A stretch of 64,000 nt of DNA from Tritrichomonas musculus (GCA_039105265.1 JAPFFF010000019.1:2202501-2266500); one strand, 5' to 3'. Shown: positions 28,352-37,899, numbered from the stretch's first letter. The notes: generated from the sequence alone by a model not told the origin. A program made the numbers and translations.

Positions 28352-29437
28352 ATGTTGTACTACAAGCGCCTACGACCAACCCTTTTCGACTATACATCTA
28401 TTGAATTATCAGACAGTTCCAGTGAGGATCCAATTGATTTTGATACATTCGATAGGTACCAGAAGCAGCAACCGGTATCCAAGAGGTTTGATGTGGATGA
28501 GGCTATGAGTGAGGCCTATTCCAAGAATAGGGATAAAATCACGAATGCATCCATAAGGCCAATCGCTAATGGGATCTATGCGTGGTACAATACTTTGAAC
28601 ATACTGGTGGCATCACAAGGCAAAGGCAAGAGCCATACAGTTATTCGCGATATCATTCAAATGGGTAGACTCAGTAATGGGAGGTTTGGGGGAGCACCTG
28701 AGGATTCACAGAATCCGTTCGCTGGCACTCATAAGCCCATTGGGCTCTTCCATATGATCGTGTATGTGAGTAAGAACGGTATTATAAATGATTCCACATT
28801 TGAATCTCAACGCGAGCTCATCAACTTGCCCATTGTGGTCGTCGCTGATAGTAATGCCGAACGGTATTTGAAGGAGCTCGATCTATGGAAGGAGTTGTAT
28901 AACAAATATAGCTCGGTTGGGAAGACATCTATTGACGAGTCCAAGCTACAGCAGATGTTTGAGTTCCTCCATATCAGCAAACTCGGGAAGCCCAATGTAC
29001 CACTCAACACCATAATCCTGTGCGAGGACTTCATTAAGAGCAAGCTGTTGAAGTCAGCATACTTCACAAACTATATCACCCAGTTGCGTCATAAGAACTC
29101 AATCGTATACATCAACATCCAGTTCTTCAAGGGCGTGCCAACCGATTACAAAAATAACTGTACATCATTCTTCATATTCAATGGGTTCTCGCGACAGAAA
29201 CTCAATTACATATATCAGCAGGTGAGCATACCTTGTGAGTTCGAGGAGTTGTGGCAAAAATATAGGACCTTATCGGGCCATGATTGGATTCTTCAGCATT
29301 GTCTTGGGGGTCTTCAACAATGGGTGCAGCTTGGGGTTTCTCAGCTATCTCGATCTGCGGGGGACTATGATTGGATTCCCGAATGTGGATATTATTCAAT
29401 AACTCGTTTTCACATATTTTGCCAATGCAATCCTTGA
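28352..29437 (+). CDS. Packaging ATPase (A32/FtsK-HerA-like), copy 2
   Basis: Walker A is ASQGKGKS (about residues 87-94) and Walker B is NTIILCEDF (about 223-231). Most of the chain is very close to the ATPase at 6624-7568, including SKLLKSAYFTNYITQLRH and FFIFNGFSRQKLNYIYQQV. It has a small extra loop after the first helix (about 112-130, RFGGAPEDSQNPFAG) compared with copy 1. The far C-terminus is not family-like and overlaps the opposing gene, in keeping with a fragmentary fossil element. The start follows a short AT-rich leader. Confidence 0.85.
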   Translation: MLYYKRLRPTLFDYTSIELSDSSSEDPIDFDTFDRYQKQQPVSKRFDVDEAMSEAYSKNRDKITNASIRPIANGIYAWYNTLNILVASQGKGKSHTVIRDIIQMGRLSNGRFGGAPEDSQNPFAGTHKPIGLFHMIVYVSKNGIINDSTFESQRELINLPIVVVADSNAERYLKELDLWKELYNKYSSVGKTSIDESKLQQMFEFLHISKLGKPNVPLNTIILCEDFIKSKLLKSAYFTNYITQLRHKNSIVYINIQFFKGVPTDYKNNCTSFFIFNGFSRQKLNYIYQQVSIPCEFEELWQKYRTLSGHDWILQHCLGGLQQWVQLGVSQLSRSAGDYDWIPECGYYSITRFHIFCQCNP

Positions 29438-30269
29438 TCTCCCCATCGATGATTTTGGATACATCGTGTATGATAAAGTCATTGAGGTTCTTCATGAGAA
29501 CTCGTGAATAGCTCTTAACGAGTTTGCTATTTGACATATCAGTTGGGGGGTATAGGTTAAGGTTATTATCGATCGCATTGTAGATTGTACCGAGGTATAG
29601 CATTTGACAAGCATTGCTGATATCATCATACAATTTCATGAGGGAATCATATCTGTGTTCATCACTTGCGAAGTACTCATTTGGTCCAACTCCTGCGAGT
29701 AGCTTGGTGAAGCTGGATATCAATCGTTGGGATAATGAATTGAATATATTGATGACCTTGGTAGATGTCTTATCATGGTATACCGATTTAATGGTACTCT
29801 CATATGATTTGTCCTTGGGACATAATGATATGACCTTATTGACGAACAATTCGAACATGCCAGTGAGCAAATCCTGGTTGAACATATTGATATCCTTTGT
29901 GATGTTCTCAATAGCGTAATCAACGGGGTGCGTATAACTGTGAATCAACTCATTGCGTTTCTTACTGAAATCATCTTGAAACTTGATGAGACGTTCGCGA
30001 TCTCGGTTGATATATGATAACATCTTCAGATCCAGTGCTCGCTCGGGCGATTCAATGTCTGTATAACCAGCGATTTTGGTATCCAGTTCGCGAATCCACT
30101 CATCGTACTCATCAAGCGAGAGCTCCTTATAGAAATAGCACTTGATAGCTGACTCGCGATCATGTTGACGTTGGGATATTTTCAATAATCGGTTCATGCG
30201 AATCTCCAATTCCTTGCAGAAAGGGGCTTCATATGAGACGATTTGGTTGTCAGTTGGGACGACGCTCAT
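29202..30269 (-). CDS. Hypothetical helical protein (355 residues)
   Basis: I do not recognise this gene. It encodes a helical, charged protein (LDEYDEWIRELDTKIAGYTDIESPERALDLKMLSYINRDRERL...) with a Pro/Glu-rich segment near the C-terminus (PPQIEIAEKPQAAPIVEDPQD). The C-terminal end overlaps the ATPase 3' region on the other strand and may not be native. The start at 30269 is a good ATG preceded by an A/T-rich leader. It has no paralog in the window, so it may belong to this Polinton subfamily alone. Confidence 0.5.
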   Translation of the reverse strand: MSVVPTDNQIVSYEAPFCKELEIRMNRLLKISQRQHDRESAIKCYFYKELSLDEYDEWIRELDTKIAGYTDIESPERALDLKMLSYINRDRERLIKFQDDFSKKRNELIHSYTHPVDYAIENITKDINMFNQDLLTGMFELFVNKVISLCPKDKSYESTIKSVYHDKTSTKVINIFNSLSQRLISSFTKLLAGVGPNEYFASDEHRYDSLMKLYDDISNACQMLYLGTIYNAIDNNLNLYPPTDMSNSKLVKSYSRVLMKNLNDFIIHDVSKIIDGEIKDCIGKICENELLNNIHIRESNHSPPQIEIAEKPQAAPIVEDPQDNAEESNHGPIRSYIFATTPRTHKVCSPADICN

Positions 30270-30353
30270 TTGGAATGCAAAAAAAATTTAAAAATAGCAA
30301 ATCCCATAAATTGAATTTTGGGACCCCCTCTGAAAATCTTTGGCCGAAAATTC

Positions 30354-30425
<72 letters not shown>
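30354..30425. repeat. (TAG)24 microsatellite
   Basis: There are 24 uninterrupted TAG triplets. It lies upstream of the 355-residue gene and just before a tract with the direct repeat CCTTCAAATATGGGTCA (about 30440 and 30555). Simple triplet arrays of this sort are known at Polinton termini, so this may mark an element end, but no matching inverted copy is present. Confidence 0.9.
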
Positions 30426-30559
30426 GTGATCACTGTGACCTTCAAATATGGGTCATTAATGGCTGTCATGAGTGAACATCTATATCACCCATGATACTGG
30501 CCACTTATTCCTATTCATGGGTATCATTTGGGGTCAATTCAAAAATAGTCAGGTGGCCT

Positions 30560-32218
30560 TCAAATATGGGTCAGGAATGGGGGCCATTTACGTAATTCTA
30601 TCTGACCGTCGATCCGCACACTCCTCACTACTTGCCTGATTAATCCGAAAAAATGCTCTAACCAATGGCTTCCAAGTGCACCTAATTCTAATGCTCTTGG
30701 ATCTATTAGCAAACAAACAAGTGAACTGCATAAGGAAAGATACTTAGAGCACCATTTTTTATCCATTAATGTTAAATGGGTGCTTTTTCCACCATGTTTT
30801 GATGTTGTTTGGAGACGAGTTTTCTTGAAATTAGAATATTTTTCAAGTTCACACAAATAAAGCAAAACTATTGAATATCCAAGAGACAGCATTTCAATTC
30901 GAGTTGATCTATCTATATCATTTTTTAATATTGCATCTTTTAAAAGTGTGCAAGGCAATAAGGAATATGCTAAATCAATTCTTTCTGATAGAATACACTT
31001 TTCAATATTTTCAAATGTGAACAATCTTAAAGGAAGACCATCATCCATCTTCAGGTATTTGGCACTATCAGTTAACCAAGATGGAATTCCTACCATCTCA
31101 AAATTTGGGGCATTAATAAAATTATTGTCATCTGAAAAAAGCGAAGGACAAATACCACAGCCACTACATAAACGGTATCGAAAGCACTTTAAAAGATGTA
31201 GCATATCTTCAAAAACGAGGAAAGGTAAATTATCAGGGTGATCTTCATCTTGAAGGAAAACATAATGATCCAAAGATTGAACTTGCTTACCTGATAAAAG
31301 GTCATTTATTACCAAGTTTTTAGTTGAAGCAGCCGCTTTCTTGGCCAGAGACAGCCACCCTGAATCTCCATCGAAGGCTGTTCCTACTACTTTTATTTTT
31401 GAATTAACTTTTTTCAAAATGCTATCAAATTTTTCAACGATGTCTTTGGAAGCATTTCCAGAGCTTTTTGGTATCATTGCAACTGGAAATGCTTTATTTT
31501 TTGATGAAAGAGGACATGCATAAATTACGAAAAAATACCTGATTATTTCTTTTTGGTGCTCGTCCACAAATTTAGCGAATTCTTTTGACGTCGATAATAT
31601 TACTTGAGCATCATTTACATGTTTTGTATATAGCAAGCCCTTCACATCACCATCCTCCGAAACGGACACTTGGGCAGAAACTGAGACCGCATCAATAGCT
31701 AAAACCACTCTGTCGTCTTCTTTATCAGTGATATAAGCATCGATCATGGTATTAATTGACTCCTGCTTTCCATCAAGAGAAATCTTATATTTAGAAATAT
31801 ATTTTTTCCTCCATGTTATTATCGTTTTCCAAGTAGGAATTGCCAAAATTAAATTAAGAAAAATAGCAAGTTTTTTGCCAAAAAAAGATAATAATAAAAT
31901 ATATGGAACAATGAAAAGAGAGTATCGAATACCAAAAATTAAATTTCCTTTTCTTTTGATTTTTTCGACAGCAGTTTGAAAAATATAATATAAAAATGGA
32001 AATTCTATTTTGACATGCTCTAAATTTGTAATTAATGGAATATATTCGTTATGCTGAGAAATAATATTTTGAATCTTCATTATATCATTATTAATCGCAT
32101 TTGAAATTTTCTGTTCACGTGCGCCTGACATTTTTTTCTCATGCATTTCTTGCTTTTGAGCATTTTTTTCCCATCGTATCTTGACGAGACTGTTGGTATT
32201 ATGTGATTTTTCATCCAT
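30560..32218 (-). CDS. DDE-type transposase (552 residues, family uncertain)
   Basis: A charged N-terminus is followed by a core with the three spaced acidic sites of an RNase H-fold transposase: VLAIDAVSV (about residue 176), TAFDGDSGW (about 282) and HWLEHFFGLIR (about 518). The last pattern, E-x-x-F-x-x-I-R, resembles P-element/THAP9-type transposases, but no THAP zinc finger is visible at the N-terminus. The C-terminal end reads into a repeat-bearing tract and may not be original. Flanking terminal repeats were not found. It is probably a plain DNA transposon inserted among the Polinton pieces. Confidence 0.62.
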   Translation of the reverse strand: MDEKSHNTNSLVKIRWEKNAQKQEMHEKKMSGAREQKISNAINNDIMKIQNIISQHNEYIPLITNLEHVKIEFPFLYYIFQTAVEKIKRKGNLIFGIRYSLFIVPYILLLSFFGKKLAIFLNLILAIPTWKTIITWRKKYISKYKISLDGKQESINTMIDAYITDKEDDRVVLAIDAVSVSAQVSVSEDGDVKGLLYTKHVNDAQVILSTSKEFAKFVDEHQKEIIRYFFVIYACPLSSKNKAFPVAMIPKSSGNASKDIVEKFDSILKKVNSKIKVVGTAFDGDSGWLSLAKKAAASTKNLVINDLLSGKQVQSLDHYVFLQDEDHPDNLPFLVFEDMLHLLKCFRYRLCSGCGICPSLFSDDNNFINAPNFEMVGIPSWLTDSAKYLKMDDGLPLRLFTFENIEKCILSERIDLAYSLLPCTLLKDAILKNDIDRSTRIEMLSLGYSIVLLYLCELEKYSNFKKTRLQTTSKHGGKSTHLTLMDKKWCSKYLSLCSSLVCLLIDPRALELGALGSHWLEHFFGLIRQVVRSVRIDGQIELRKWPPFLTHI

Positions 32219-32389
32219 AAATTAAAATGATTTTCATTTCACATGTCATTAAAAAAATGATTACTGTTTCTCAAAATAGGCCATATAAAAATAAATAAAA
32301 ATATGATATTTTATTTTATCTATATATCTAAAATATAATATTATAAAATGGGAGAAATCGTATTGAAAATGCCGAGCTTCACCCCTTCT
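32219..32389. other. AT-rich gap between transposase and TTAA element
   Basis: The gap is short AT-rich sequence ending in CCGAGCTTCACCCCTTCTT directly before the TTAA target duplication. No gene or clear repeat is seen. Confidence 0.4.
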
Positions 32390-32603
32390 TTAATTTTTTT
32401 ATTTTTTATTTTTTTATCAATTAGGACAAAAATGACAAAATGGTGTTTTTGATGATTTTAATGTTGAAATAAAGGTTTTCAACAGTTTTAGGCTTAATAT
32501 TGTTCATTTATCTGTTTAAACTACTGATTTATACATGAATTTCATAACTTTTGTTAATTTTTCATAAATTTATAAAGTAAAAGTGAAAAATTAAAAAAAA
32601 AAA

Positions 32604-32985
32604 ATTCGTTATTTCCGAAATGTCTGATAATTTGAACGTTTCTCAATTTACAAATTCGTTATTTCCGAAATGTCTGATAATTTGAATACTCACACAAATC
32701 GAAAAAATTTTATAAAATACGTTATATCCGAAATGTCTGATAATTTGAATTAAATGTCTGATAAATTGAATTAAATGTCTGATAAATTGAATACTCACAC
32801 AAACCTAAAAATTTTATAAATACGTTATTTCCGAAATGTCTGATAAATTGAATACTCACACAAACCTAAAAATTTTATAAAATACGTTATTTCCGAGATG
32901 TCTGATAATTTGAATACACTCACAAATTATAAAATTTTATAAAATACGTTATTTCCGAAATGTCTGATAATTTGAATACTTCGCC
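32604..32985. repeat. Tandem repeat array, about six irregular units
   Basis: The unit contains CGTTATTTCCGAAATGTC followed by TGATAATTTGAA and a spacer with ACTCACACAAA. The full unit occurs about six times with variable spacers, and the short form AAATGTCTGATAAATTGAA is also tandemly duplicated in the middle. It lies just inside the left terminal repeat of the TTAA element, and could be a transposase-binding subterminal region. Confidence 0.75.
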
Positions 32986-33158
32986 AAGGGCTCAAACTTT
33001 TCAAAGTTTCACACAAATCGAAAAAATTTTATTGTATAAACGTTCTCCAAATAATTTTTTAAAAATTATTTTATCATTTATTTTTATATCACATATCCAA
33101 AAATAAATCTAATTAATTTTTTATTTTTTAAATTTTTATTTCCACCTAAATGACAATG

Positions 33159-33320
33159 TCAAAAGATTGATGAATGAGAATTTAAACGTTTTCAAAAATT
33201 TTTAAATTAGTTTAAAATTTATTTTCAAATTTTATATAGAAATAAAAAATTTGAAAATAAATTTTAAACTAATTTAAAAATTTTTGAAAACGTTTAAATT
33301 CTCATTCATCAATCTTTTGA
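33159..33320. repeat. 162-bp near-perfect palindrome (75-bp arms)
   Basis: Left arm 33159-33233 and right arm 33246-33320 are reverse complements with a 12-bp centre. Both contain TCAAAAGATTGATGAATGAG. The palindrome ends four bases before the stop of the cargo frame at 33325, so it could form a long hairpin in its 3' untranslated region. Confidence 0.85.
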
Positions 33321-33324
33321 TCAT

Positions 33325-33795
33325 TCATTTGTTCTGTATTTTCCGTAAATGTGGTCGTTTATTAAAGAACTTCCACTCATTAAATATAACTTCATAGATT
33401 TGATCATTAAATTTGTATTTAAGTTTGGATTTTTGATTCTTATATTCACTAATTAATTCGCATTCTTCATTTGCAAACAGTTGTTTAATATAATTTTGTG
33501 TGTAACGAATACATTTACATTTATGAGCTCTATGTCCTGAATTCCATCTACCGGGTGTAGTTTTGTATTCCATACCTTCAAATAAATAGTACACAGGAGT
33601 TTTATAGTTTGTGTAAGAACTAATTAATTCACATCCTTCAGCTTTCATTGATTCACGTAATACATTTTCTTTATCAATGGTTGATTTAATGGGTTGCTTA
33701 ACTTCAGTATCAATTGAATTATATAACTTACTCTTACTTTTGGGATAATTACTTTTTGGGTTAACGCAAAATTCATTAAGGTGAGCAACTAACAC
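33325..33795 (-). CDS. Repeat protein carried by the TTAA element (at least 156 residues)
   Basis: The product has at least two copies of a repeat of about 40 residues: CELISSYTNYKTPVYYLFEGMEY...W followed by CELISEYKNQKSKLKYKFNDQIY...W. A third, diverged copy lies further upstream in the same open frame. Repeats of the form (C/G)-x-LIS-x-Y-x-N-x-K-(S/T)-x-(L/I)-x-Y-x-F are known to me from phage and giant virus proteins of unclear role. There is no ATG at 33795; the frame is open further upstream, to about 33963, so the true start is unresolved. It is the only gene in the element and is therefore its cargo. Confidence 0.5.
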   Translation of the reverse strand: MLVAHLNEFCVNPKSNYPKSKSKLYNSIDTEVKQPIKSTIDKENVLRESMKAEGCELISSYTNYKTPVYYLFEGMEYKTTPGRWNSGHRAHKCKCIRYTQNYIKQLFANEECELISEYKNQKSKLKYKFNDQIYEVIFNEWKFFNKRPHLRKIQNK

Positions 33796-34296
33796 ACATT
33801 CTGGTTTATCATTTCTGTAAAAAGTAATATTGCTTTCTTCATTTGGCTTTTTTGGCGATTTTAAAACAGTACAATTTTGTTCTTTAAAGATTTCATTAAT
33901 TAATTCAGTAGTGACATTAACCGAATGAGGTGTGAAGCTAGTATAATTTTTGTTTTCATAATTTTAAATAATTTGTGATTTAAAAGTACTTAGTGATTCC
34001 ATTTATTAAAAGATAAAAAATAAAAAAATAAAAAAATAAATCAATTAATTTTTCACTTTTACTTTATAAATTTATGAAAAATTAACAAAAGTTATGAAAT
34101 TCATGTATAAATCAGTAGTTTAAACAGATAAATGAACAATATTAAGCCTAAAACTGTTGAAAACCTTTATTTCAACATTAAAATCATCAAAAACACCATT
34201 TTGTCATTTTTGTCCTAATTGATAAAAAAATAAAAAATAAAAAAATTAATGTTAAAGTAGTTATTAACCCCCCTCACCTTATCTTATATCTACTAC

Positions 34297-34549
34297 TGTT
34301 CCTGGATAAATAATTTGATAAAAAAATGAGAGACAACAGACAAAGAACAATAATAATTATTAATTTTATTTTTTAACCGTTTTTATTTCTTTCTTTATTT
34401 TATTTATTCTATAACCGTTTTTATTTCTTTATTTCTTTTTTATTTATTCTTTTATGTTTTTCTATATTTTTTAAAAATGTTCCTTGTTCCTGGATTGTTC
34501 CTGGATAAATAATTTGATAAAAAAATGAGAGACAACAGACAAATGACAG
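34297..34549. repeat. Direct copies R1 and R2 of the intergenic repeat
   Basis: Copies at about 34297-34345 and 34457-34549 share CTGGATAAATAATTTGATA and GAGAGACAACAGACAAA. R2 is about 95 bp long and lies directly downstream of the primase-helicase stop. The same sequence appears inverted upstream of that gene (36951-37120). Confidence 0.8.
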
Positions 34550-34588
34550 AAAAATATAAAAACAAAAATATAAATTTAATTTTTTAAT

Positions 34589-36856
34589 TTACATCATTTC
34601 GTCAAATTCTACAATATTATCATCAACTGTTTGTGAATATATATTTTTACATTCTTCTTTTAATATGTATATCCAATGTAATTGTCCGTCTATTCTCTTT
34701 CTTTTACGTTCACATTTATCTTTTAATTGTAATTGAAATGCTCTTTGTTTCATATCTTCTGGTTTCGATCGTAATGCATCTTCACATATAATACCTTCAC
34801 ATAAATCATTATAATGTTCGCAAATCCAAATATCTAATGGTGTCTTACTTGCTTCTATTAAATCTTGTTTTGCTTCTGTCATTGGTATACTTCTTATTTG
34901 AAAACTTGATATATCTCTCTTAATAAAGAATGTTAATAAATTGTTATAAAAACTTTCATCACATGAATTACATAATGTTTCAAAATATTTAAAATCACCT
35001 TTATGTTTACCATTACATGATAATACAACATATCTTCTATCACCCTTTTCTATTTTAATCGGAAAACTATTATTACTTACAAATATGAAATTAGCAACAT
35101 TTTCAGCATCACGTCTTGGTACTAATTTTTCATTTATACGTATTATGTTATCTGTTATAATAGATTTTAATGCGTTAAAATTAGCTAATCTATCATCACC
35201 GCAATTTTTGAGTTCATTAAGTATAATTAACATCTTACCTTCTACTATACTGTTAAATTGTCCGGTTAATTCACTAATATCTGTTATGTTCTTTGCTGAA
35301 TAATTACACAACATTTCGCTTAATATATCTGTAAATCGATTCTTTCCTATACCTTGTAAACCTTTTAATACTAATGCTATTTCTGATTTAGTACCTGGGT
35401 TTTGAACAATATAACTAATCCAATTTAGTACATATTCGTATACTTCTTCATTACTATCACATATAACTTCTAAAATTAAATCGAGAAACATTTTAATCTT
35501 TTCTAATTCTACTTCTTCTAATATTTTATATTTGTAACCATGAAATAAAGATATTACATTCTTATCATCATTATTAAACTTAACTCCTAATCTACTAAAT
35601 TTAGATAAATTATTAAGTAATATTGTATGTGCATTTATTTTTTCATTAATTGCAATTCGTTTTAATGTTTTAGCTATAAATGAATCATTAACAAACTTTA
35701 AACAAAATGTTTTAGTAATTGTATCATATACTTTAATTACATATGTATCATTTCCGTCATCTATTGATCTCAAAACTCTTGATAAATCTTCTATTAATTC
35801 TTTGTTACTAGTATATTTATGTAATTCTGCTTTTTTACGTATATCATTAATTGTGAATGAGTCATTTAAATCTATCTCTTTTATTTCAATCTCATTTGAA
35901 CTAATAATAGGAGATAAAACTGTTTTATAATATTCATTATTATGACATCGTATTATCTTTTCTAAAACATGAGGAGAAGTTGATAATTTACTATATCTTT
36001 TTCTTGCTTTATCGAAATTAGTAAGAGCATTATCAGTTAAAACACAATTATCTAAAACAAATGAATAAGCTTTATTGATTAAATTTGAAGATAATGAGTT
36101 AATAGCTTGAAACAACGTAAATAATGTTACTTCTTCTTCTATTCTTCTTCCACCTGCATCATTATGTATTTCAATATCTGTTAATCCTTCTATCAACTTA
36201 TTTGCATATTCATCATCTACATTTTCATTCTCATTCTCATAATCTAACATAATCTTCTCTATTTCTGGTGTTTGTTTTATTTTAATACTTACATTTAAAT
36301 CATCTAGTACTTCTTCTAATGATCGTGCTATTTTTGAATCTAATGAACCTTGTAATATTTTATATGTACATATTGGTGCTTTTGCATTTTTTCTTACTTT
36401 AGAATTAGGTAATACTACTAAAGATCTACTGTCTACATCAAATGAAGAGAATATATCAATATCATAATCATTACTTGTAAAACATTTAATCATTCTATTC
36501 GATTCAACATAATAATCATTTGTATTACAATAAATATGAAGACCACCACTTGCAGTTTGTACGATAAAATCTTTATCACTTAATTTACTTAATATATTTA
36601 TACGTATTTTATCTTTTTCTTCTTGTTCTAATTCTTTATTAATATCTACGTCTACGATAGAAAGATTAATACATTTATTGTTAAGTAATGCTTTACCAGT
36701 TACTGTTTTACTATAACCACCATCATGTTTGAGATAATTATATAAATTAACTGTTTTATCTTTTATTCTTTCATTTAATGTTAATTGATTTACCTCCCAT
36801 ATTAATAATAATTCTGAATCAAATAACTCTTTTTCGAATAATTCTATTTCTGTCAT
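34589..36856 (-). CDS. Primase-polymerase / SF3 helicase (755 residues)
   Basis: The N-terminal part carries archaeo-eukaryotic primase motifs: IVDVDIN (about residue 66) and SGGLHIY (about 101). The C-terminal part is a superfamily 3 helicase with Walker A GLQGIGKNRF (about 496), Walker B KMLIILNE (about 540) and motif C FIFVSNNSFPI (about 588), the arrangement of poxvirus D5-like and virophage replication proteins. It would prime and unwind element DNA, replacing PolB as the replication gene. It is flanked by inverted copies of a 95-bp repeat. Abundant D5-like genes are known from Trichomonas, which fits the proposed host. Confidence 0.88.
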   Translation of the reverse strand: MTEIELFEKELFDSELLLIWEVNQLTLNERIKDKTVNLYNYLKHDGGYSKTVTGKALLNNKCINLSIVDVDINKELEQEEKDKIRINILSKLSDKDFIVQTASGGLHIYCNTNDYYVESNRMIKCFTSNDYDIDIFSSFDVDSRSLVVLPNSKVRKNAKAPICTYKILQGSLDSKIARSLEEVLDDLNVSIKIKQTPEIEKIMLDYENENENVDDEYANKLIEGLTDIEIHNDAGGRRIEEEVTLFTLFQAINSLSSNLINKAYSFVLDNCVLTDNALTNFDKARKRYSKLSTSPHVLEKIIRCHNNEYYKTVLSPIISSNEIEIKEIDLNDSFTINDIRKKAELHKYTSNKELIEDLSRVLRSIDDGNDTYVIKVYDTITKTFCLKFVNDSFIAKTLKRIAINEKINAHTILLNNLSKFSRLGVKFNNDDKNVISLFHGYKYKILEEVELEKIKMFLDLILEVICDSNEEVYEYVLNWISYIVQNPGTKSEIALVLKGLQGIGKNRFTDILSEMLCNYSAKNITDISELTGQFNSIVEGKMLIILNELKNCGDDRLANFNALKSIITDNIIRINEKLVPRRDAENVANFIFVSNNSFPIKIEKGDRRYVVLSCNGKHKGDFKYFETLCNSCDESFYNNLLTFFIKRDISSFQIRSIPMTEAKQDLIEASKTPLDIWICEHYNDLCEGIICEDALRSKPEDMKQRAFQLQLKDKCERKRKRIDGQLHWIYILKEECKNIYSQTVDDNIVEFDEMM

Positions 36857-36950
36857 TATTGTTGTGTAATAGCGTGATAAAAAATAATAAAAAAAAATAA
36901 AATTAAAAAATAAAATTAAAAAATAAAATTAAAAAAAAATTATTTTTTTT

Positions 36951-37120
36951 CTGTCATTTGTCTGTTGTCTCACATTTTTTTACCAAATTATTTATCCAGG
37001 AACATTCCAGGAACAAAGAACATTTAAAAAAATATAGAAAAATATATCTGTCATTTGTCTGTTGTCTCTTATTTTTTTACCAAATTATTTATCCAGGAAC
37101 ATTCCAGGAACAAAGAACAT
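36951..37120. repeat. Inverted copies R3 and R4 of the intergenic repeat
   Basis: Two copies in tandem (about 36951-37045 and 37048-37120) are in the opposite orientation to R1/R2, with TTGTCTGTTGTCTC and TTATCCAGGAACATTCCAGG. They lie upstream of the primase-helicase start. A diverged partial copy (about 37805-37873) lies upstream of the first HNH gene. Confidence 0.8.
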
Positions 37121-37165
37121 ATAAAAACAAAAATAATAAAGTGACAAAAACAAAAATTAGATTTT

Positions 37166-37738
37166 TCAATCTAAGTCGTATAATTTTTTAAATTGTAAGT
37201 AATATACACATACTCTTTTATTATTTATATCTTTCATTTCAACAAATTTATAACCATCTTTATTTTCATTAATATGTAATTTACGATATTGAAAACCATT
37301 ATAAAAGTAAAAGATATTATCATAATAAAAATAATCTTCTAATTCATGTTCACCATAATCTGTTACTTTGATTGCGTCATCAGAAATATTATCAACATAT
37401 TCATATATTATACCATTTTTTGCACCTACTTTATTTTTACTATTCTCTCTAGCCGTAACCCAACGTAGATTTTCAAGATGATAATCAGATCTTAGCCTAT
37501 TTTTATGATCTATGAATATTTTATTTGTTGGATCGTCGTTATATAAGAATTGTTTTGCAATGAGAATATGTTTTTTATATGATTTTGAATGTAATGATAT
37601 TCTTGGGTAACCATTCACTAATGATTCTTTCACTACATAATGATTATCTTTTCTTCTTATTGTGAAAGGGTATTTATTTAGTATTTCATAATCTGAATCC
37701 TCATTTAATGTAACAAAATCAATAACTTCTTCTGTCAT
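37166..37738 (-). CDS. NUMOD4/HNH homing-type endonuclease 1 (190 residues)
   Basis: Order of parts: a NUMOD4-like segment (YEILNKYPFTIRRKDNHYVV), a substrate-side strand pair (YPRISLHSKSYKKHILIAKQFL), and an HNH core (IFIDHKNRLRSDYHLENLRWVTARENSKNK). The aligned D-H...N...N pattern is typical of phage and giant virus HNH homing endonucleases, which nick or cut DNA to spread their own gene. I chose the ATG at 37738 because the paralog starts at the same residues (MTEE). A short basic tail follows. It is tandem to a clear paralog at 37900-38520. Confidence 0.8.
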   Translation of the reverse strand: MTEEVIDFVTLNEDSDYEILNKYPFTIRRKDNHYVVKESLVNGYPRISLHSKSYKKHILIAKQFLYNDDPTNKIFIDHKNRLRSDYHLENLRWVTARENSKNKVGAKNGIIYEYVDNISDDAIKVTDYGEHELEDYFYYDNIFYFYNGFQYRKLHINENKDGYKFVEMKDINNKRVCVYYLQFKKLYDLD

Positions 37739-37804
37739 AATATTTTTAGTAATAACAAAAATTAAAAATAAAAATAATAACGTATTAATTAATATCATTT
37801 ATTT

Positions 37805-37873
37805 TTGTTCCTGTTCTTAGATGTTCCTGGATAAATAAGTTAATGAAATATTTAGTTACAACAAACATTGAAC
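37805..37873. promoter_or_regulatory. Partial intergenic repeat R5 between the two HNH genes
   Basis: A diverged copy of the element's intergenic repeat (ATGTTCCTGGATAAATAAG and further ACAACAAACA) lies upstream of the first HNH gene, in the same orientation as R1/R2. It could carry promoter or replication signals. Confidence 0.4.
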
Positions 37874-37899
37874 AAAAACAAAAATATGGTTAAAGTTTT

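Larger units (their letters stand above)
27431..30425. mobile_element. Polinton family A, copy 2 (fossil fragment)
   Basis: This piece has the conserved trio (85-residue protein, tiny membrane protein, packaging ATPase) in the same order as copy 1 but on the other strand, plus two unrecognised genes. It is visibly richer in GC than copy 1, as is the family-A DNA at 45-61 kb, so the two may be parts of one element separated by later insertions, or two insertions of one subfamily. It is clearly fragmentary; capsid, integrase and polymerase genes are absent here. It ends near a (TAG)24 microsatellite. Confidence 0.7.
32394..34245. mobile_element. TTAA-flanked DNA element with ~200-bp inverted terminal repeats
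   Basis: The left arm (32394-about 32594) and right arm (about 34046-34245) are near-perfect reverse complements over about 200 bp, beginning with the same T7-A-T6-A-T7 pattern followed by ATCAATTAGGAC. TTAA stands at both outer edges (32390-32393 and 34246-34249), as in target duplications of piggyBac- or Kolobok-like transposons. Inside are a tandem repeat array, a 162-bp near-perfect palindrome and one open frame with repeat-protein character, but no transposase, so it is non-autonomous. The near-identity of the arms suggests recent insertion. It sits at the left border of the family-C element. Confidence 0.8.

Noticed and set aside
30233-30475. Polyvaline open frame over the microsatellite
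   Set aside because: The frame is only a translation of the (TAG)24 array.
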